Assembly: GCA_963691655.1 (NCBI GenBank)
Contig: CAVNUY010000022.1
Span: forward strand, 5,001-69,000
Length of the DNA: 64,000 nucleotides
Reading direction: 5' to 3'
Origin: Toxonevra muliebris
Taxonomy: Eukaryota; Arthropoda; Insecta; Diptera; Pallopteridae
The stretch's first letter is position 1. Every line of letters begins with the position of its first letter. Both the position numbers and the translations under genes were made by a program. The notes below the pieces were generated by a model, which searched no databases, was not told where the DNA came from, and saw only the letters and a list, made by a program, of their open reading frames with translations. Positions 53,811 through 64,000 of the stretch are shown here, piece after piece.

Positions 53811-54041
53811 ATTGTGGCACCTAAAGGTGATAGTGAAAGTGTTTACTACTTTCGCAAACCCAACAAGCAAAAAGGCTTACAAATAAGTTGTTTGTAAACT
53901 TACACTAGTAAGCGTTTCATTTGAAAAAAAGCTTGCGAAAGATTCGGAATTCGAGTGAATTACATTGTTTATTAAGCAAAACGGCCTCCTTACATCAAGC
54001 TTGCGTTTTTTGCTTACAAAACAACGTACTGTAACACTTAT

Positions 54042-54425
54042 TAGGTTGTTGATGTTAATTTTTGATAGCTCTCCGAGGCTGTTGAAGAGTGGTTTGCCCA
54101 GAGTGTTTAGCCTGTACTTCCACAGAGTTGGGCATTCGCAGAGGAAGTGAATTACCGTTTCTTTTTCCTCTGGTTGTTTGCAGCTACGGCAGAAGGTGTT
54201 GTGAGGAATACCCATTCTGGCTGCTTGCACTCCGATATGCCAGAAGACTGTGATGACCGCCGTCAGTCTTGAAACGGTAATCCATTTCCTCTGCGAATGC
54301 CCAACCCTGTGTACAGGCTAAACACTTTGGGCAAACCACTCTTCAACAGCCTCGGAGAGCTATTAAAAATTAACATCAACAACCTACTCAAATTCCTAAA
54401 CCAAACGAAATGGCTGTAACCAATC
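54042..54425. repeat. Palindromic pair of LOA-like LINE tails
   Basis: The first half (54046-54270) reads on the minus strand as ETVIHFLCECPTLWKYRLNT and LGELSKININNL, the C-terminal region of a LOA-like LINE with Cys motif CRSCKQPEEKETVIHFLCEC. The second half (about 54270-54425) carries the same end in the plus direction (NTLGKPLFNSLGELLKININ). The two meet at GAAACGG. The plus copy continues after the R1-like LINE insertion, to about 58380. Confidence 0.8.
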
Positions 54426-54449
54426 AGGGGCAGTAACTAAAGGACAAGG

Positions 54450-55215
54450 CGTCAAACATTAAGGGGCCGAAGGAAACAGCATGGAATGTTGTAAAAGGCA
54501 AGAAAGCCAGGAAGGCCAGACCAATAAGGACCAGGCCTGATGTTATTATTATATCGAAGGCAGGAGACGCAACGTACGCAGACATACTGCGCAAGGTGAA
54601 GACATGCGAGGATCTTAAGACAATGGGAGAAAATGTCAAGGCCATACGCAGAACAGCCAAAGACGTGCTACTTCTGGAGTTGAAGAGAGCTCCAGAAAAC
54701 CAGACGACGACGTACCAAGCAGCAATAGAGGAGGTACTTAAGGAGACGGACAAAGTAGCGGCCAAAACTCACACGGTCACGCTACAATGCAGAGACCTAG
54801 ATGAGGTCACCACACCGGAGGAAATTTGAGAGGCACTTCATGCGCAATGCAAAATACGACACCCAGAGAAAACTGCTGTTAGAAGCCTGCGAAAGAGGTA
54901 CAACGGCACACAAACAGCTCTCATCTGCCTACCCGTAGACGACGCGAGGAAGGTGATAGATGCGCAACGAGTACGCATAGGATGGGTTATGAGCAGGATA
55001 AGGGAGATGGATTCGCCCAGATACTGTTTCAAGTGCTGGGGCTACGGCCATATTGCGCAACGTTGCACAGAGAAGGTAGACAGGACAGGACAAGCACTGC
55101 CTGAAATGCGGAGAAAGAGGGCACTTGGCGGCAGTCTGCTCTAATAAGGAGAAATGTGCTCTGTGCAAAGGAGCACATGCAGCAGGGAGCACAAAATGCC
55201 CCTTGTTCCAAAAGG
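54450..55215 (+). pseudogene. ORF1 of the R1-like LINE, zinc knuckles
   Basis: It reads ADILRKVKTCEDLKTMGENV, then a stop TGA at 54827 inside TTPEEI/EAL where a CGA codon is expected, DDARKVIDAQRVRIGWVMSR, and the knuckles CFKCWGYGHIAQRC and, after a one-base shift near 55095, a CGERGHLAAV-type knuckle and a final Cys/His set CALCKGAHAAGSTKC. This triple knuckle is usual for R1-type ORF1. The protein would bind the LINE RNA. Confidence 0.8.
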
Positions 55216-55235
55216 CGCGAAAAAATTTGAGGTAA

Positions 55236-55800
55236 TAATGAAGATATTACAACTCAATATCAACCACTTCAACTTAGCGTTACTTTCGGAGCAGTATACT
55301 AATCTAGATGGACATGGCTGGGCGACGGATGCCGCGAATAAGGCTGCCATTTGGGCGCTGGACAACGCCACATTGCAAGGAAATATGAAAACAGCCAAAG
55401 AAGGATTCACGTGGGTCAAAGTAGGTGGAATCTACTTTTTCAGCTGCTACGCTCCACCTAATAAGAGCGTTGAAGCTTTTGAGACCATGGTGACAGAATT
55501 AGTGGAAGAAGCACGCGGAAAACATCCACTTCTTATCGGCGGGAACTTTAATGCATGGTCCACAACATGCGGTAGCGCCCGCACGTACCGACGTGGCCAC
55601 TTACTCCTTTAGAGTCTGGTTACCTTAGAGCTGGAGCTACTAAATGAGTTCGGGGCATACACTTTCGACAACGGCAGAGGTAGGTCCATAATAGACCTCA
55701 CGACAACGTAGTTGCGCGCTCTGCCAAATGGAGCGTTAGCAACATGTACACGCATAGCGATGGGCACAAGGCCATCATCATCAACGTGGACAACACCCCT
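55236..55800 (+). pseudogene. Endonuclease part of ORF2, R1-like LINE
   Basis: The ATG at 55236 begins MKILQLNINHFNLALLSEQY, in which the stretch between the first strand and ALLSEQY is deleted. Then come GIYFFSCYAPPN and HPLLIGGNFNAWSTTCGS, where the expected catalytic Asp of GDFNAW is Asn. A stop at about 55612 follows. The nuclease should be inactive. Confidence 0.75.
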
Positions 55801-58060
55801 CGCGGTCCGGATACAGAAGGCTCAGCAAAATGGATGGAAGAGGCAAGCGTTCGACGCGGATACGTTCAACATAGCTTGGAGTGACGCAATGTTCCAGACC
55901 AAACCAGCTGCAGACATGGCAGTGCATACCACCGTAGCACTTTCCAGAGCGGGCGATGCTGCGATTCCCCGAAGACATGCAGTCTTGATCAGAAAACCAG
56001 TGTACTGGTGGAATGAGGAGATAGCGGCAGCCAGGAAGAAATGCCATCAAGCACGCAGGAAAACGCAGAGAGCTCGCTCTCTTCCCGCGTGGGAAACCCT
56101 GCAGCTCGACTATAAAGTTTGTAGAATCGAGCTCAAGAAGGCCATCAGAGACAGCAAAACATCTGTTTTGAACAGTTACGCGACAGCGCAGAAACCGATC
56201 CATGGGGAATGGCATATACAACGGTTATGCGGAAGGTCAGAGGGTTAAGGGCCCCACAGCCCACCTGCCCCACACTGATGCGAAAAGTGGTGACCACGCT
56301 CTTTCCCCCCCAGGAAGAACTTGCTCCACGACAATATAAGTGCGTGCAAGCACCAGAAGTCACCGCCAGCGAGGTGCTGGCAACGCTACATTGTGGTTGC
56401 GGATAACAAGGCCCCAGGATTGGATGGTATCCCTAACGTTGCGCTCAAGGCGGCGATTAAAGCTACACCGGAGGTGTTCGCGAAGCTTTTCAGCGCATGC
56501 TTGACAGAAGGGGTTTTTCCAGACACATAGAAGCGACAGCGGTTAGTCCTCCTACTAAAACCAAGGAAGCCGCCGGATGAACCGGCATCCTACCGCCCGT
56601 TATGCATGCTGGATACACTGGGCAAAGTTCTCGAACGCATCATAGGGGACAGACTCCAGGAGTGGCTTGAAAAGCCAGGAGGGCTATCAGCACGACAGTT
56701 TGGATTCAGAATAGGACGGTCCACGGTCGACGCAATACAAACGGTGATGAATATTGCACGCGAGGCCACCAGCGGCAACCAATGGCGAAACGGCAAGAAA
56801 AAGTACTGTGCCGTAGTGACGTTGGACATCAAAAATGCCTTCAATTCGGCGAACTTGCCTCAGATTATGAGTGCGCTGAGAGGATTCGAAGTACCGGAGT
56901 ACCTGTTCCAAATAATCGCAAACTACTTCGACAACAGAATTTTAATATACGATACTGATGACGGCGTGAAGCAGTATCGTGTCAAAGGAGGCGTTCCGCA
57001 GGGCTCCGTTCTAGGCCCAACGCTATGGAACGCAATGTATGACGGCATCCTCAAATTGGATCTCCCACAGGATACAACAATCATAGAATATGCAGTGAAG
57101 TCGTGATATTGAGTACCAAAAGAGCACGTGAAGAGCTGGTCATCACGGTTGGTGATCATAACATCACCTCGTGTCCACAAATTAAGTACTTAGGAGTACT
57201 TATAGATTCTAGAATGACGTTCAAGGATCACCTGAAACTGCTAGTGAAAAAACAGCACGAGTAAACAGCGCGTTAACACGCATCATGCCGAATATAGGAG
57301 GCCCGCGCGAGGGCAGGCGCCGACTGCTTTCAACGGTTACTACGTCAGTAATTTTATATGCAGCACCTATCTGGGCGGACAGCAAGAAAACACACCAGAA
57401 GGATATCCGTGCAATATATAGGCTCAGTGCCCTGAGGGTTGCTAGCGCGTATCGCACAGTGTCGGACGATGCTATTTGTGTCATAGCAAGTAAGGTGCCC
57501 ATAGATTTACAGGCTCATCTCTTGTGCGGTTATATGGACGTGACACAAAATCAACCGAAGCCATAAGAAGAGAAGAAAGACAGCGTACCATTATGGAATG
57601 GCAGCGAAGATGGGAGTCATCCGAGAAGGGTCGATGGACCTACAATCTCATTATGGATATAGAAGAGTGGATATCACGCAGACATGGTGAACTGAATTAC
57701 CACGTTACGCAGCTGCTTAGTGGCCATGGGTGCTTCAAGCAGTACTTGCATAAAATCAACACCGGGGAAGAAGACCCGTTTTGCCCCAGATGCGCAGAGG
57801 AACAGGAGAACGCGCAGCATATACTTTTTAAATGCCCGCGTTTTAACAAAAACAGAGATGAGCTGGAGAAAGCCTTTGGAGAACCCCCTACAGAAAGGAA
57901 TCTGACGACACAGATGTGTAACACAGCGGAAAAATGGAATGCAGCATGCAAGGTTGCTGCAGATATGATGACCACTCTGTATGATGCAGAGCGTGCGCGC
58001 AAAGTCGAGCGCACGGCGAACACTACAAATACGGAGCCAGATATCGTCAACCGACGATAA
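55800..58060 (+). pseudogene. RT and C-terminal part of ORF2, R1-like LINE
   Basis: It reads ADKNKAPGLDGIPN-type sequence near 56410, FRPLCMLDTLGKVLERII (near 56600), LSARQFGFRIGRSTVDAIQ, AVVTLDIKNAFNSANLPQIM (catalytic Asp) and VKGGVPQGSVLGPTLWNAMY. The YADD box is missing: IIEYA runs directly into SEVVILSTKRAREELVI, with a deletion of about 130 bp at about 57092. The rest reads ISCPQIKYLGVLIDSRM-type sequence and the C-terminal knuckle CPRCAEEQENAQHILFKC. RT is therefore inactive. Confidence 0.85.
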
Positions 58061-58273
58061 AACCGAACAGAATTGGACAGAAACCAATACTGACGATTGA
58101 GCACTAAGCTCATTACGGCCTTCCGACGTAATACCTAACGGTGGTTCCGGGAGGAATATCCGTACGGACGAAAGGTGGTTTTAGCGTGAGAATGTCACAC
58201 ACAGACTGGGTGGCTTTTTATGCTTTCCTCCTCGTTAAAAAAAAAAAAAAAAAAAAAAAGGGGCAGTAACTAA

Positions 58274-58380
58274 CTAGTTTGAAACTACCAGGAAATAACT
58301 GAGGATGTGGCAACAAAACGGCGCGTTAGCGCTAATTGGGCTCGTGGAGCGAACCACCACTTCAAACAAACAAACAAATA
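58274..58380 (+). mobile_element. LOA-like LINE tail, continuation after the R1-like insertion
   Basis: It carries the last part of the 3' untranslated region (AACTACCAGGAAATAACTGA and AGCGAACCACCACTTC) and ends in (AAAC)n. It continues the plus-strand tail at 54270-54425, which the R1-like LINE split. Confidence 0.65.
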
Positions 58381-58399
58381 GCTTTTTTGTAAGCTATCT

Positions 58400-59365
58400 A
58401 GTTGGCACTTATAGGACTTCTTTTCCATTTATTATGCAGCTTACTTCTCATTTTAATCACACACTGAGCATAAGTATTGAACCAGGGACTAGTCTTACTT
58501 TTTGCATTTACAGTACGTAAAGGAACATGAGTATTAAATAGATAAGTAACTGTGACAACAAGGGTATTCAATTTATCGTCAACGGATGGCCAAAACCAAC
58601 AATCATTCCATTTCGTCAAGGACAAATCTAATGCATAGGCATTGTAGTCAATAGGGTTGAAGTTGAATAGGAATACGGGGGCAAAAACTGGCTGAGAGTA
58701 AAATCAATAGTACAAAAAATCAGGTCATGGTCAGAAATAAAAGACATTTGTTCAAAATTAAGATAGAGGAAACATCAGGTACAAGAAAATAGTCTAACAA
58801 ACTAGGGCAGGAACTATTTGCAAAACGAGTAGGTAAGATAGTATTTACTACAGATAAACCAACATTAGATAACTGATCATACAAGTTAGACGTACTTAGT
58901 GCTCTCAGATTACAACAAATTTACACTAAAATCTCCACAGATTACAATATGATCTAGTCAGTTATTAAATTAGATAAAACAGAAAAAAACGGTTTCAGAC
59001 TGTAACATTTTATTTGGATTATACACACACGAGAGAAAAATTTTAGTACTTTTATCAAAAATAATCACATCAAAAAATTCTACTTGATCACTAGACTTAC
59101 TCACACATTTAACATTAAGATATTCTTTACAATATATAGCAACACCACCACCCCTTTTGCACAATCTGTTGTTCCTAAAATTGGGTATACTATAAACAGA
59201 GTCATTAACATCATTCTTAAACCAGGTCTCAGAGATACGGATTATGTCAACAAGACTGTTTTCAAATACATATTTGACGTAATCCAATCTATCTGTATTT
59301 AAGCTTCTTGCATAGAAATGTATGATTTTTAGTCCGCATTGCTGTTTACAAAATATATTCATCAA
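58400..59365 (-). pseudogene. Endonuclease of the CR1-like LINE
   Basis: It reads LKIIHFYARSLNTDRLDYVK, VDIIRISETWFKNDV (catalytic Glu region), LCKRGGGVAIYCKEYLNVKC, FLSCVYNPNKML, and then, after frame changes, ISDHDLIF-type sequence near 58730 and KSKTSPWFNTYAQCVIKMRS. The linker to RT follows, then the element stops at about 58385. Confidence 0.7.
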
Positions 59366-60026
59366 AACTTTATGGTTTTCATTAACACCGGAAAAACTAT
59401 CATTTCAATTGTTCCAAGAAGTGTTCAACATAAGCAAACTTAAGCATGGTAACATAAAAATGATATAAACATAAATATAATTAAAAAACCAACAAATGGA
59501 CAAAAAACAATTACAAAAAAAAAATATAATAATAATAAAAAGATTAAATCAAATATAAAAAGAAGAGCAAAAGAAGGCCAAAAATATATGTAAGAGAATT
59601 ATCATCAAAAATATAGTCACAAAAATAACAATTAGTCAAATAGATGCAGAGATAATGCGATCAATGCTCATTTCGTCCATAACTCTTATCGCTTGAGAAA
59701 ACTGATGATAATTGTTTCTGTCTTTTCAATTGCAAAGCAAAATTCGTCAATTCTCTATTCTTCTTTGTCATACATTCGTGTATAAAAACTGTCTCATCTG
59801 CATTGTGGCCATAATCGCGCTTTTTAGCTCTGCAACAGCTTTAAACAATAGAGAGCGATCAATAGGAGCATTTAATTTAACAATAACGGGAGGTGCTTTA
59901 ATATTGTTATTGCTGCGTAGACTAAATGCACTACGAACAGAAGGTTTATCTATTTTGATCGTTTGACACAACGCTGTTTAGGAAGAAACTTATTCGATTA
60001 GAGACCATAGTTTATAACATCGCTTG

Positions 60027-60377
60027 CTATTCCATTATTCTCCTACACCTCAATTTGATTGCTGAGTGCGCAAACTTGATTTTGCAGGCCTTCGACCACA
60101 TCACATTTAGCTTCTGTAGCGCATACTCTACCTCAATTTTTCTAATATAGATCTTCATCGTAGTTATCTCACCCGCCATTTCGCCCATTTTCTGCATTAC
60201 CCGCTCTTCTATCTCTCTCATTCGAATTGTCAAATTCTGGATTATAGTCTCCTTTTGCATTTCTAGTTTTGCTTCTAGTCGCTCGAACATACCCGCAGTC
60301 GAGAGATGCTCTACCTTTACAGCGGGGCTCCCTAATTTGCGTGCAGCGGTTCTCGTAATTTTATTGTGAAAATTCAA
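60027..60377 (-). pseudogene. ORF1 of the CR1-like LINE, coiled coil
   Basis: Leu, Met and Ile at heptad-like spacing with many charged residues (MFERLEAKLEMQKETIIQNL, MREIEERVMQKMGEMAGEIT) predict a coiled coil. It aligns by eye with the ORF1 coiled coil at 18147-17653 (RVMQRMSEIVGELSNIK against RVMQKMGEMAGEITTMK), which ties the two LINEs to one family. Confidence 0.65.
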
Positions 60378-60380
60378 ACG

Positions 60381-62840
60381 AAATTAATAATATTTAATTT
60401 AAAGGACAAAATTTACGAGTTTTTAACGACACCAAAAAAAGATAAAGCCAAGAAGAATATAATGTAGCAATTAAATTTTATTATGGAATACCATATAGTA
60501 TTTACAACGAAAAATACGAATTTATTGGCACTCTACAAAAACACGTCTTTACAGGGATATTCTCTCTCATTTAATTTAATTTTAAAGCCGTTTTCTCAAT
60601 GTCCGGTTAAGTACTAATCCGAACTTTAATCGTCAGTTAGTAGTAGTAGTTAGCTCTGATTGATAGCCTTATAATATTTTCGTTGAAGAACATACATATA
60701 ATTATTTAATGATAATATGTCACTGTCTATGATTTCTTATATAGTTTTTTTTTAAAGTTTTACATAAAACTCAAATTTTCGAAATCCGCAAAAAATAAAA
60801 TCAAAACATGGACGAATTATTTTTGTGTGTATAAATCTGTGTGAAGTTCTCAAAATGAAAATATAAAGCAAACACACAAATATACGAAAGAGTTAAAAAA
60901 GAACGGTAAAGTATTGCAGCAACACCAGTGACCATACAATTTTGCCTAGCCCGCAAGCTTCTTATCCCCTTCACCATCGAACTCGAATTGCTTGCAACTG
61001 AGTGCACGAAGAATTGCTGCGTATAATAAGGGTCTATATAAAAATCTATTTTACTGGAAACAAAATAACAAAAAAAAAAAAAACTTGATTAATTTTTGTA
61101 AAACTAAACTAACGTTTAAATAAATTTTAAAATTAAAACAATTTTGTTGCCGTTTGAAAAATTTTACATCTAAGAGGCTGCTCGGGCGCAAGAATGAACC
61201 CCTGAAAAGAGAGAAGTAGAAAAAATAAGTAGTTAGAAAAAGACAGGCGAGTTTCCATCTCTCTCTTAACCTATTTTTTCTGTCTCTCTCTTTCAGACAG
61301 GCGTTCATTGGTATTCTAATTGGTATTCTGTAAGCAAGCGTTGCCGGAGAGTATTATTACCACCTCTATAGCTGGTAACAATCACAAAACAGCTGGCATT
61401 CAGCTGTGCTTTATTAAAATATTTCTTGTTAAGAAAAAATTTATATTCTTCCAAAATTATACAAAAATTATTAGTAAAATTATAAAATAACATGTACGAT
61501 TCAGTGAATTGTAAATACAAATACATATATGTATATAATAAATAAAAAATACGAGAACATTTATACTCAAAAAACATTTATTATTTCATTTAAAAAATGT
61601 TTTAAAACTTTAGTAAATAACTTGAAATACATTTACATTTAAAAAAGGTTTATCTTTAACATTGGAAAATACGTTCCTTATTTTCCGATAACTTACATTC
61701 AATATCTTCCAAACGTTATGAGTGTTCATGACTCTTCATGTGTGTTTACAATACAAAAACAAACATAACGAATACTTTTGTTGCCACATTTGACGTGGGC
61801 GCGTGCTGCTCATACGCTTAAATACACGCCGCATTTTATATAATTTGACCGTAAGAAGCTTTAGTTTTGAGAACCTCTGAATTGGGCTGCTGAGGTTCTA
61901 TTTGAAATAATAACTTGAGTGCCCAAATAACAATACGTTAGCTATAGATTTGATGAAACAAGCACACGTTTTTTGGCATTCCACATAATTAATTCGAAAG
62001 AGTAGATTATCCGGAACATACTTAGTAGATAAAGAAACAGCAAAAAATATTTCATACGTTCGGAGTGAATAAAACGAAAAATTTGTGAAAATAGTACGAA
62101 AAAAATGCAAAGTTGCGATAAATTTGGACGGCGTATTCTACATATTTAGTACAACTCTGCATAAATACAGTGAAGCAAAATCAACAAAAAATGTATATGT
62201 ATTTAAAGTTTATATATGTATTATAGTTGTAATTGTAGCAGAAGGAATTGTGGTGACAAGAATATATAAAGTTTTTGCATTAAAATGTTAAACAAAGAAG
62301 GCGTTCAATTTCTCTTAAGAAAATGAATTTTATAAAACTTGTCATATAATAAGCATTTAAAAAAGCTACTAAGTTTTAACCCTTAATTATTTACAAATTA
62401 ATGTGGTCGAAAATCGTAAATCCGCCACCATCGATCAGGTTTGAATATGCCTTGTTTTAGAAATACATCTAATTTTATTATTTAAAAAGAAATAATTGTC
62501 AGGCACAATTTGTTAACAATTGGACAATTAAATGGTGACGGCAACTTGGCTTTTAAGTTAAATGTTTTTCTTACTATTTTTAAGTTGGGAGCGATTTCTA
62601 ATACTATGTACAGTGGCTTATAACTTTAAATGATTCATGTAACTGCATAAATTTCAATTATATGACAATCGAGATTATTTTATGTGAAACAATGTTAAAT
62701 TAAGACAATTCTAGCGTGATTAACTGAGGATAATTAAAATACTTGTTAACCAAATATGGAAAATAATACAATAATTTCACGCAAATTCAATGCAGCTTAA
62801 GTGATGCAGTGCACAAATCACATATACAAGTTTACAAGTT
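60381..62840. other. AT-rich region, no supported gene
   Basis: Only short chance frames are seen. A pyrimidine-rich tract followed by CAG near 61298 looks like a 3' splice site, but no exon could be supported. I saw no inverted repeats or target duplications. Confidence 0.4.
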
Positions 62841-62879
62841 TAGTAGTTGTTGATGTTTACAGTGAAAAAAACTCTTTGT

Positions 62880-63165
62880 TCCAAAATGTTTTGTATGTGT
62901 GTTTGTGAAATTAAAAAAAGTGAAAAAAGCGCCGATCGAATTTTAAAAAGTGTTAATAAAAGAGTGAAAATACGTTTTACTGTATTTTATTGTAAAAGCA
63001 ATAAAGAAGAAAAGAATGAGTGGAGTTACTTTCAAATTGCCAAAGACAATGTGAAGCAACAAAAGTGGATATATTTTTTTAGGCGCAATGGTGAAGTAAA
63101 AGCTAATTCAATATGTAGTTGTAATGCACATTTTACTTCCAAATAGTTTGAAATAGGTAAATTTT
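62880..63165 (+). pseudogene. Degenerate THAP-like zinc-finger domain
   Basis: The frame reads IRFTVFYCKSNKEEKNEWSY, then FQIAKDNVKQQKWIYFFRRN, and CSCNAHFTSK, stop, FE. THAP domains have the pattern C-x2-4-C ... W ... C-x2-H-F ... F, and here the second Cys, the Trp and the C-x2-HF part are present. The first Cys position is occupied by Phe (TTT, one base from TGT), and a TAG interrupts the HFTSK-FE end. THAP domains head P-element-type transposases and many THAP proteins. No P-type downstream part follows. Confidence is moderate. Confidence 0.5.
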
Positions 63166-63169
63166 AATA

Positions 63170-64000
63170 TTTATTTTATGTTAAAACAAAAAGCAGAAGT
63201 TATGGAATGCATTAAATCACTTCAAAGTATTTTTGACGTAATAAACGTCAAATATATGCTAAAATTATTTAGAACAACATTCGAGCTTCGGTTCAGAAGT
63301 CAAAATGCGACGAAAAAATTAATAAGAACATAAAATAAAGAGATTAAATTTATATAAAATTACAAAATGCTGAAGCTTTTTTTGCCTTTTATTTAAAACA
63401 AAATATTTTTTTCTAATTATTACTTGCAAATCAACTCTTGTTTTATTTACAGTGTGCAGACGTATTTTTTTACTTCGGCCAATTAGCGCTCGATATGATG
63501 ATGTAGTTGTTAATTAGCAGAAAGAAACATTTTTTGTGGGTTAACCCTAATTTGCAAAAAAAAATATAAAAAAAAAAAATATAAATAAATTTGGTAAATG
63601 TTTGCTTTAGGAACTCTTCTGTAAAATTAAAAGGGAAGAAAATATGAATAACATCGATGCATTTTTACTTTAATAGTCGCCTGCAATCATGCCTGGGCCA
63701 ACAATCTGTTTTTTGCTTTTAAATTTATTAACAAGATTGGACTGTTTTTTTTTTTTTTTTTGGTTTTTCTTGATTGAAGTACATAGATACCTCCAATCAT
63801 ATTTAAACTGTACTCAAATTTAAGGTTTTTAGAGTTTGAAGGAATAATAGTAAAAAATTCGCGCGAATTCAATTATGATAAAAACTATTTAGCACGAGGT
63901 TTTTTTCTTTATAATTAGAAATATATACTTCTCTTCAATAATAAAAAAAAATGAACCAATAAGCCATTTTCAACTTTTTTCTTTGTTAATAATTTAAGAA
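63170..64000. other. AT-rich end of window, no supported gene
   Basis: Nothing was recognised beyond homopolymer runs and short chance frames. Confidence 0.4.

Larger units (their letters stand above)
52741..54041 (-). repeat. Right arm of the large inverted repeat
   Basis: It is the reverse complement of 49191-50358 with small differences, including a 90-bp tandem duplication and a 33-bp insertion in the LINE part (around TCTTCGGTTGCAAATC). It ends AACGTACTGTAACACTTAT, where LOA-like LINE sequence starts. Confidence 0.9.
54441..58259 (+). mobile_element. R1-like LINE with target duplication and poly(A)
   Basis: It is flanked by the 14-bp duplication GGGGCAGTAACTAA (54427-54440 and 58260-58273) and ends in a run of 23 A (58237-58259). 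It carries an ORF1 with zinc knuckles (54450-55200) and an ORF2 with endonuclease, RT and a C-terminal knuckle. R1-type LINEs have these parts, and the GC content is higher than that of its surroundings. ORF1 lacks its 5' part. Two internal deletions and several stops make it dead. Confidence 0.85.
58390..60380 (-). mobile_element. CR1-like LINE, ORF1 and endonuclease
   Basis: ORF1 (60377-60027) and endonuclease (59365-58400) remain on the minus strand; RT is missing. The motifs resemble the LINE at 14950-18270. A long A-rich untranslated stretch (about 59400-59640) lies between them. Confidence 0.7.

Noticed and set aside
57674..58113. Minus-strand frames opposite the R1-like C-terminus
   Set aside because: They are shadows of the plus-strand zinc-knuckle region.
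60801..62291. Small frames as host genes
   Set aside because: Frame lengths are as expected by chance in AT-rich DNA and none shows a domain.

Overview
The window looks like a gene-poor, repeat-dense stretch of an insect nuclear genome, most likely a fly (Diptera). It is AT-rich. It carries a mix of Osvaldo-like and other Ty3/gypsy elements, a copia remnant, P-element-like transposase, THAP-type and hAT-like pieces, and LINEs that look like LOA, I, Jockey, R1 and CR1-like types. I found no intact host gene. Almost every protein-like reading frame belongs to a transposon, and nearly all are broken. The species cannot be named from the sequence alone.

Layout. 1-354: AT-rich, no gene. 355-8397: an Osvaldo-like Ty3/gypsy element on the minus strand with long LTRs, a lysine-tRNA-type primer site, gag, pol and a third open frame. 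Its protease core is replaced by a 57-bp minisatellite and its RNase H is deleted. 8444-8773: a perfect 165-bp tandem duplication. 9195-10130: a P-element-like transposase remnant split by a tRNA-derived SINE. 11490-12540: a copia pol remnant. 12553-23999: remains of a second Ty3/gypsy element (LTR ends, a gag with a SAP-like start, integrase). Between its ends lie a hAT-like element holding a TTAA MITE, a CR1-like LINE, and a TA-flanked inverted-repeat element holding a copy of itself.

24000-45868 is a stack of LINEs. An outer LOA-like LINE (minus, 27176-36420) is split by a DNA-transposon fragment, which is itself split by another LOA-like LINE with a 9-bp target duplication. The outer LINE also holds a 983-bp hAT-type element with a perfect 8-bp target duplication. 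Around this stack are I-like LINE pieces, a dimeric tRNA-derived SINE, a Harbinger-like insertion in a plus-strand LOA-like LINE, and a Jockey-type LINE holding another inverted-repeat DNA element.

46026-49190 holds a TTAA MITE and a broken but recognisably spliced DUF4806-like gene. 49191-54041 is a large inverted repeat: two arms of about 1.2-1.3 kb, each carrying the same dimeric SINE and LINE tail, flank a CR1-like LINE. Next come a palindromic pair of LOA-like LINE tails, a 3.8-kb R1-like LINE with a 14-bp target duplication and poly(A) tail, and another CR1-like LINE. From 60.4 kb to the end the sequence is AT-rich, with one degenerate THAP-like domain.

The elements do not form a pathway; they form a layered record of insertions. 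The most informative links are the shared 3' end of a SINE and the LOA-like LINEs (a likely mobilising partner), the dimeric SINE built on the same first unit, and several insertions dated relative to each other by target duplications.
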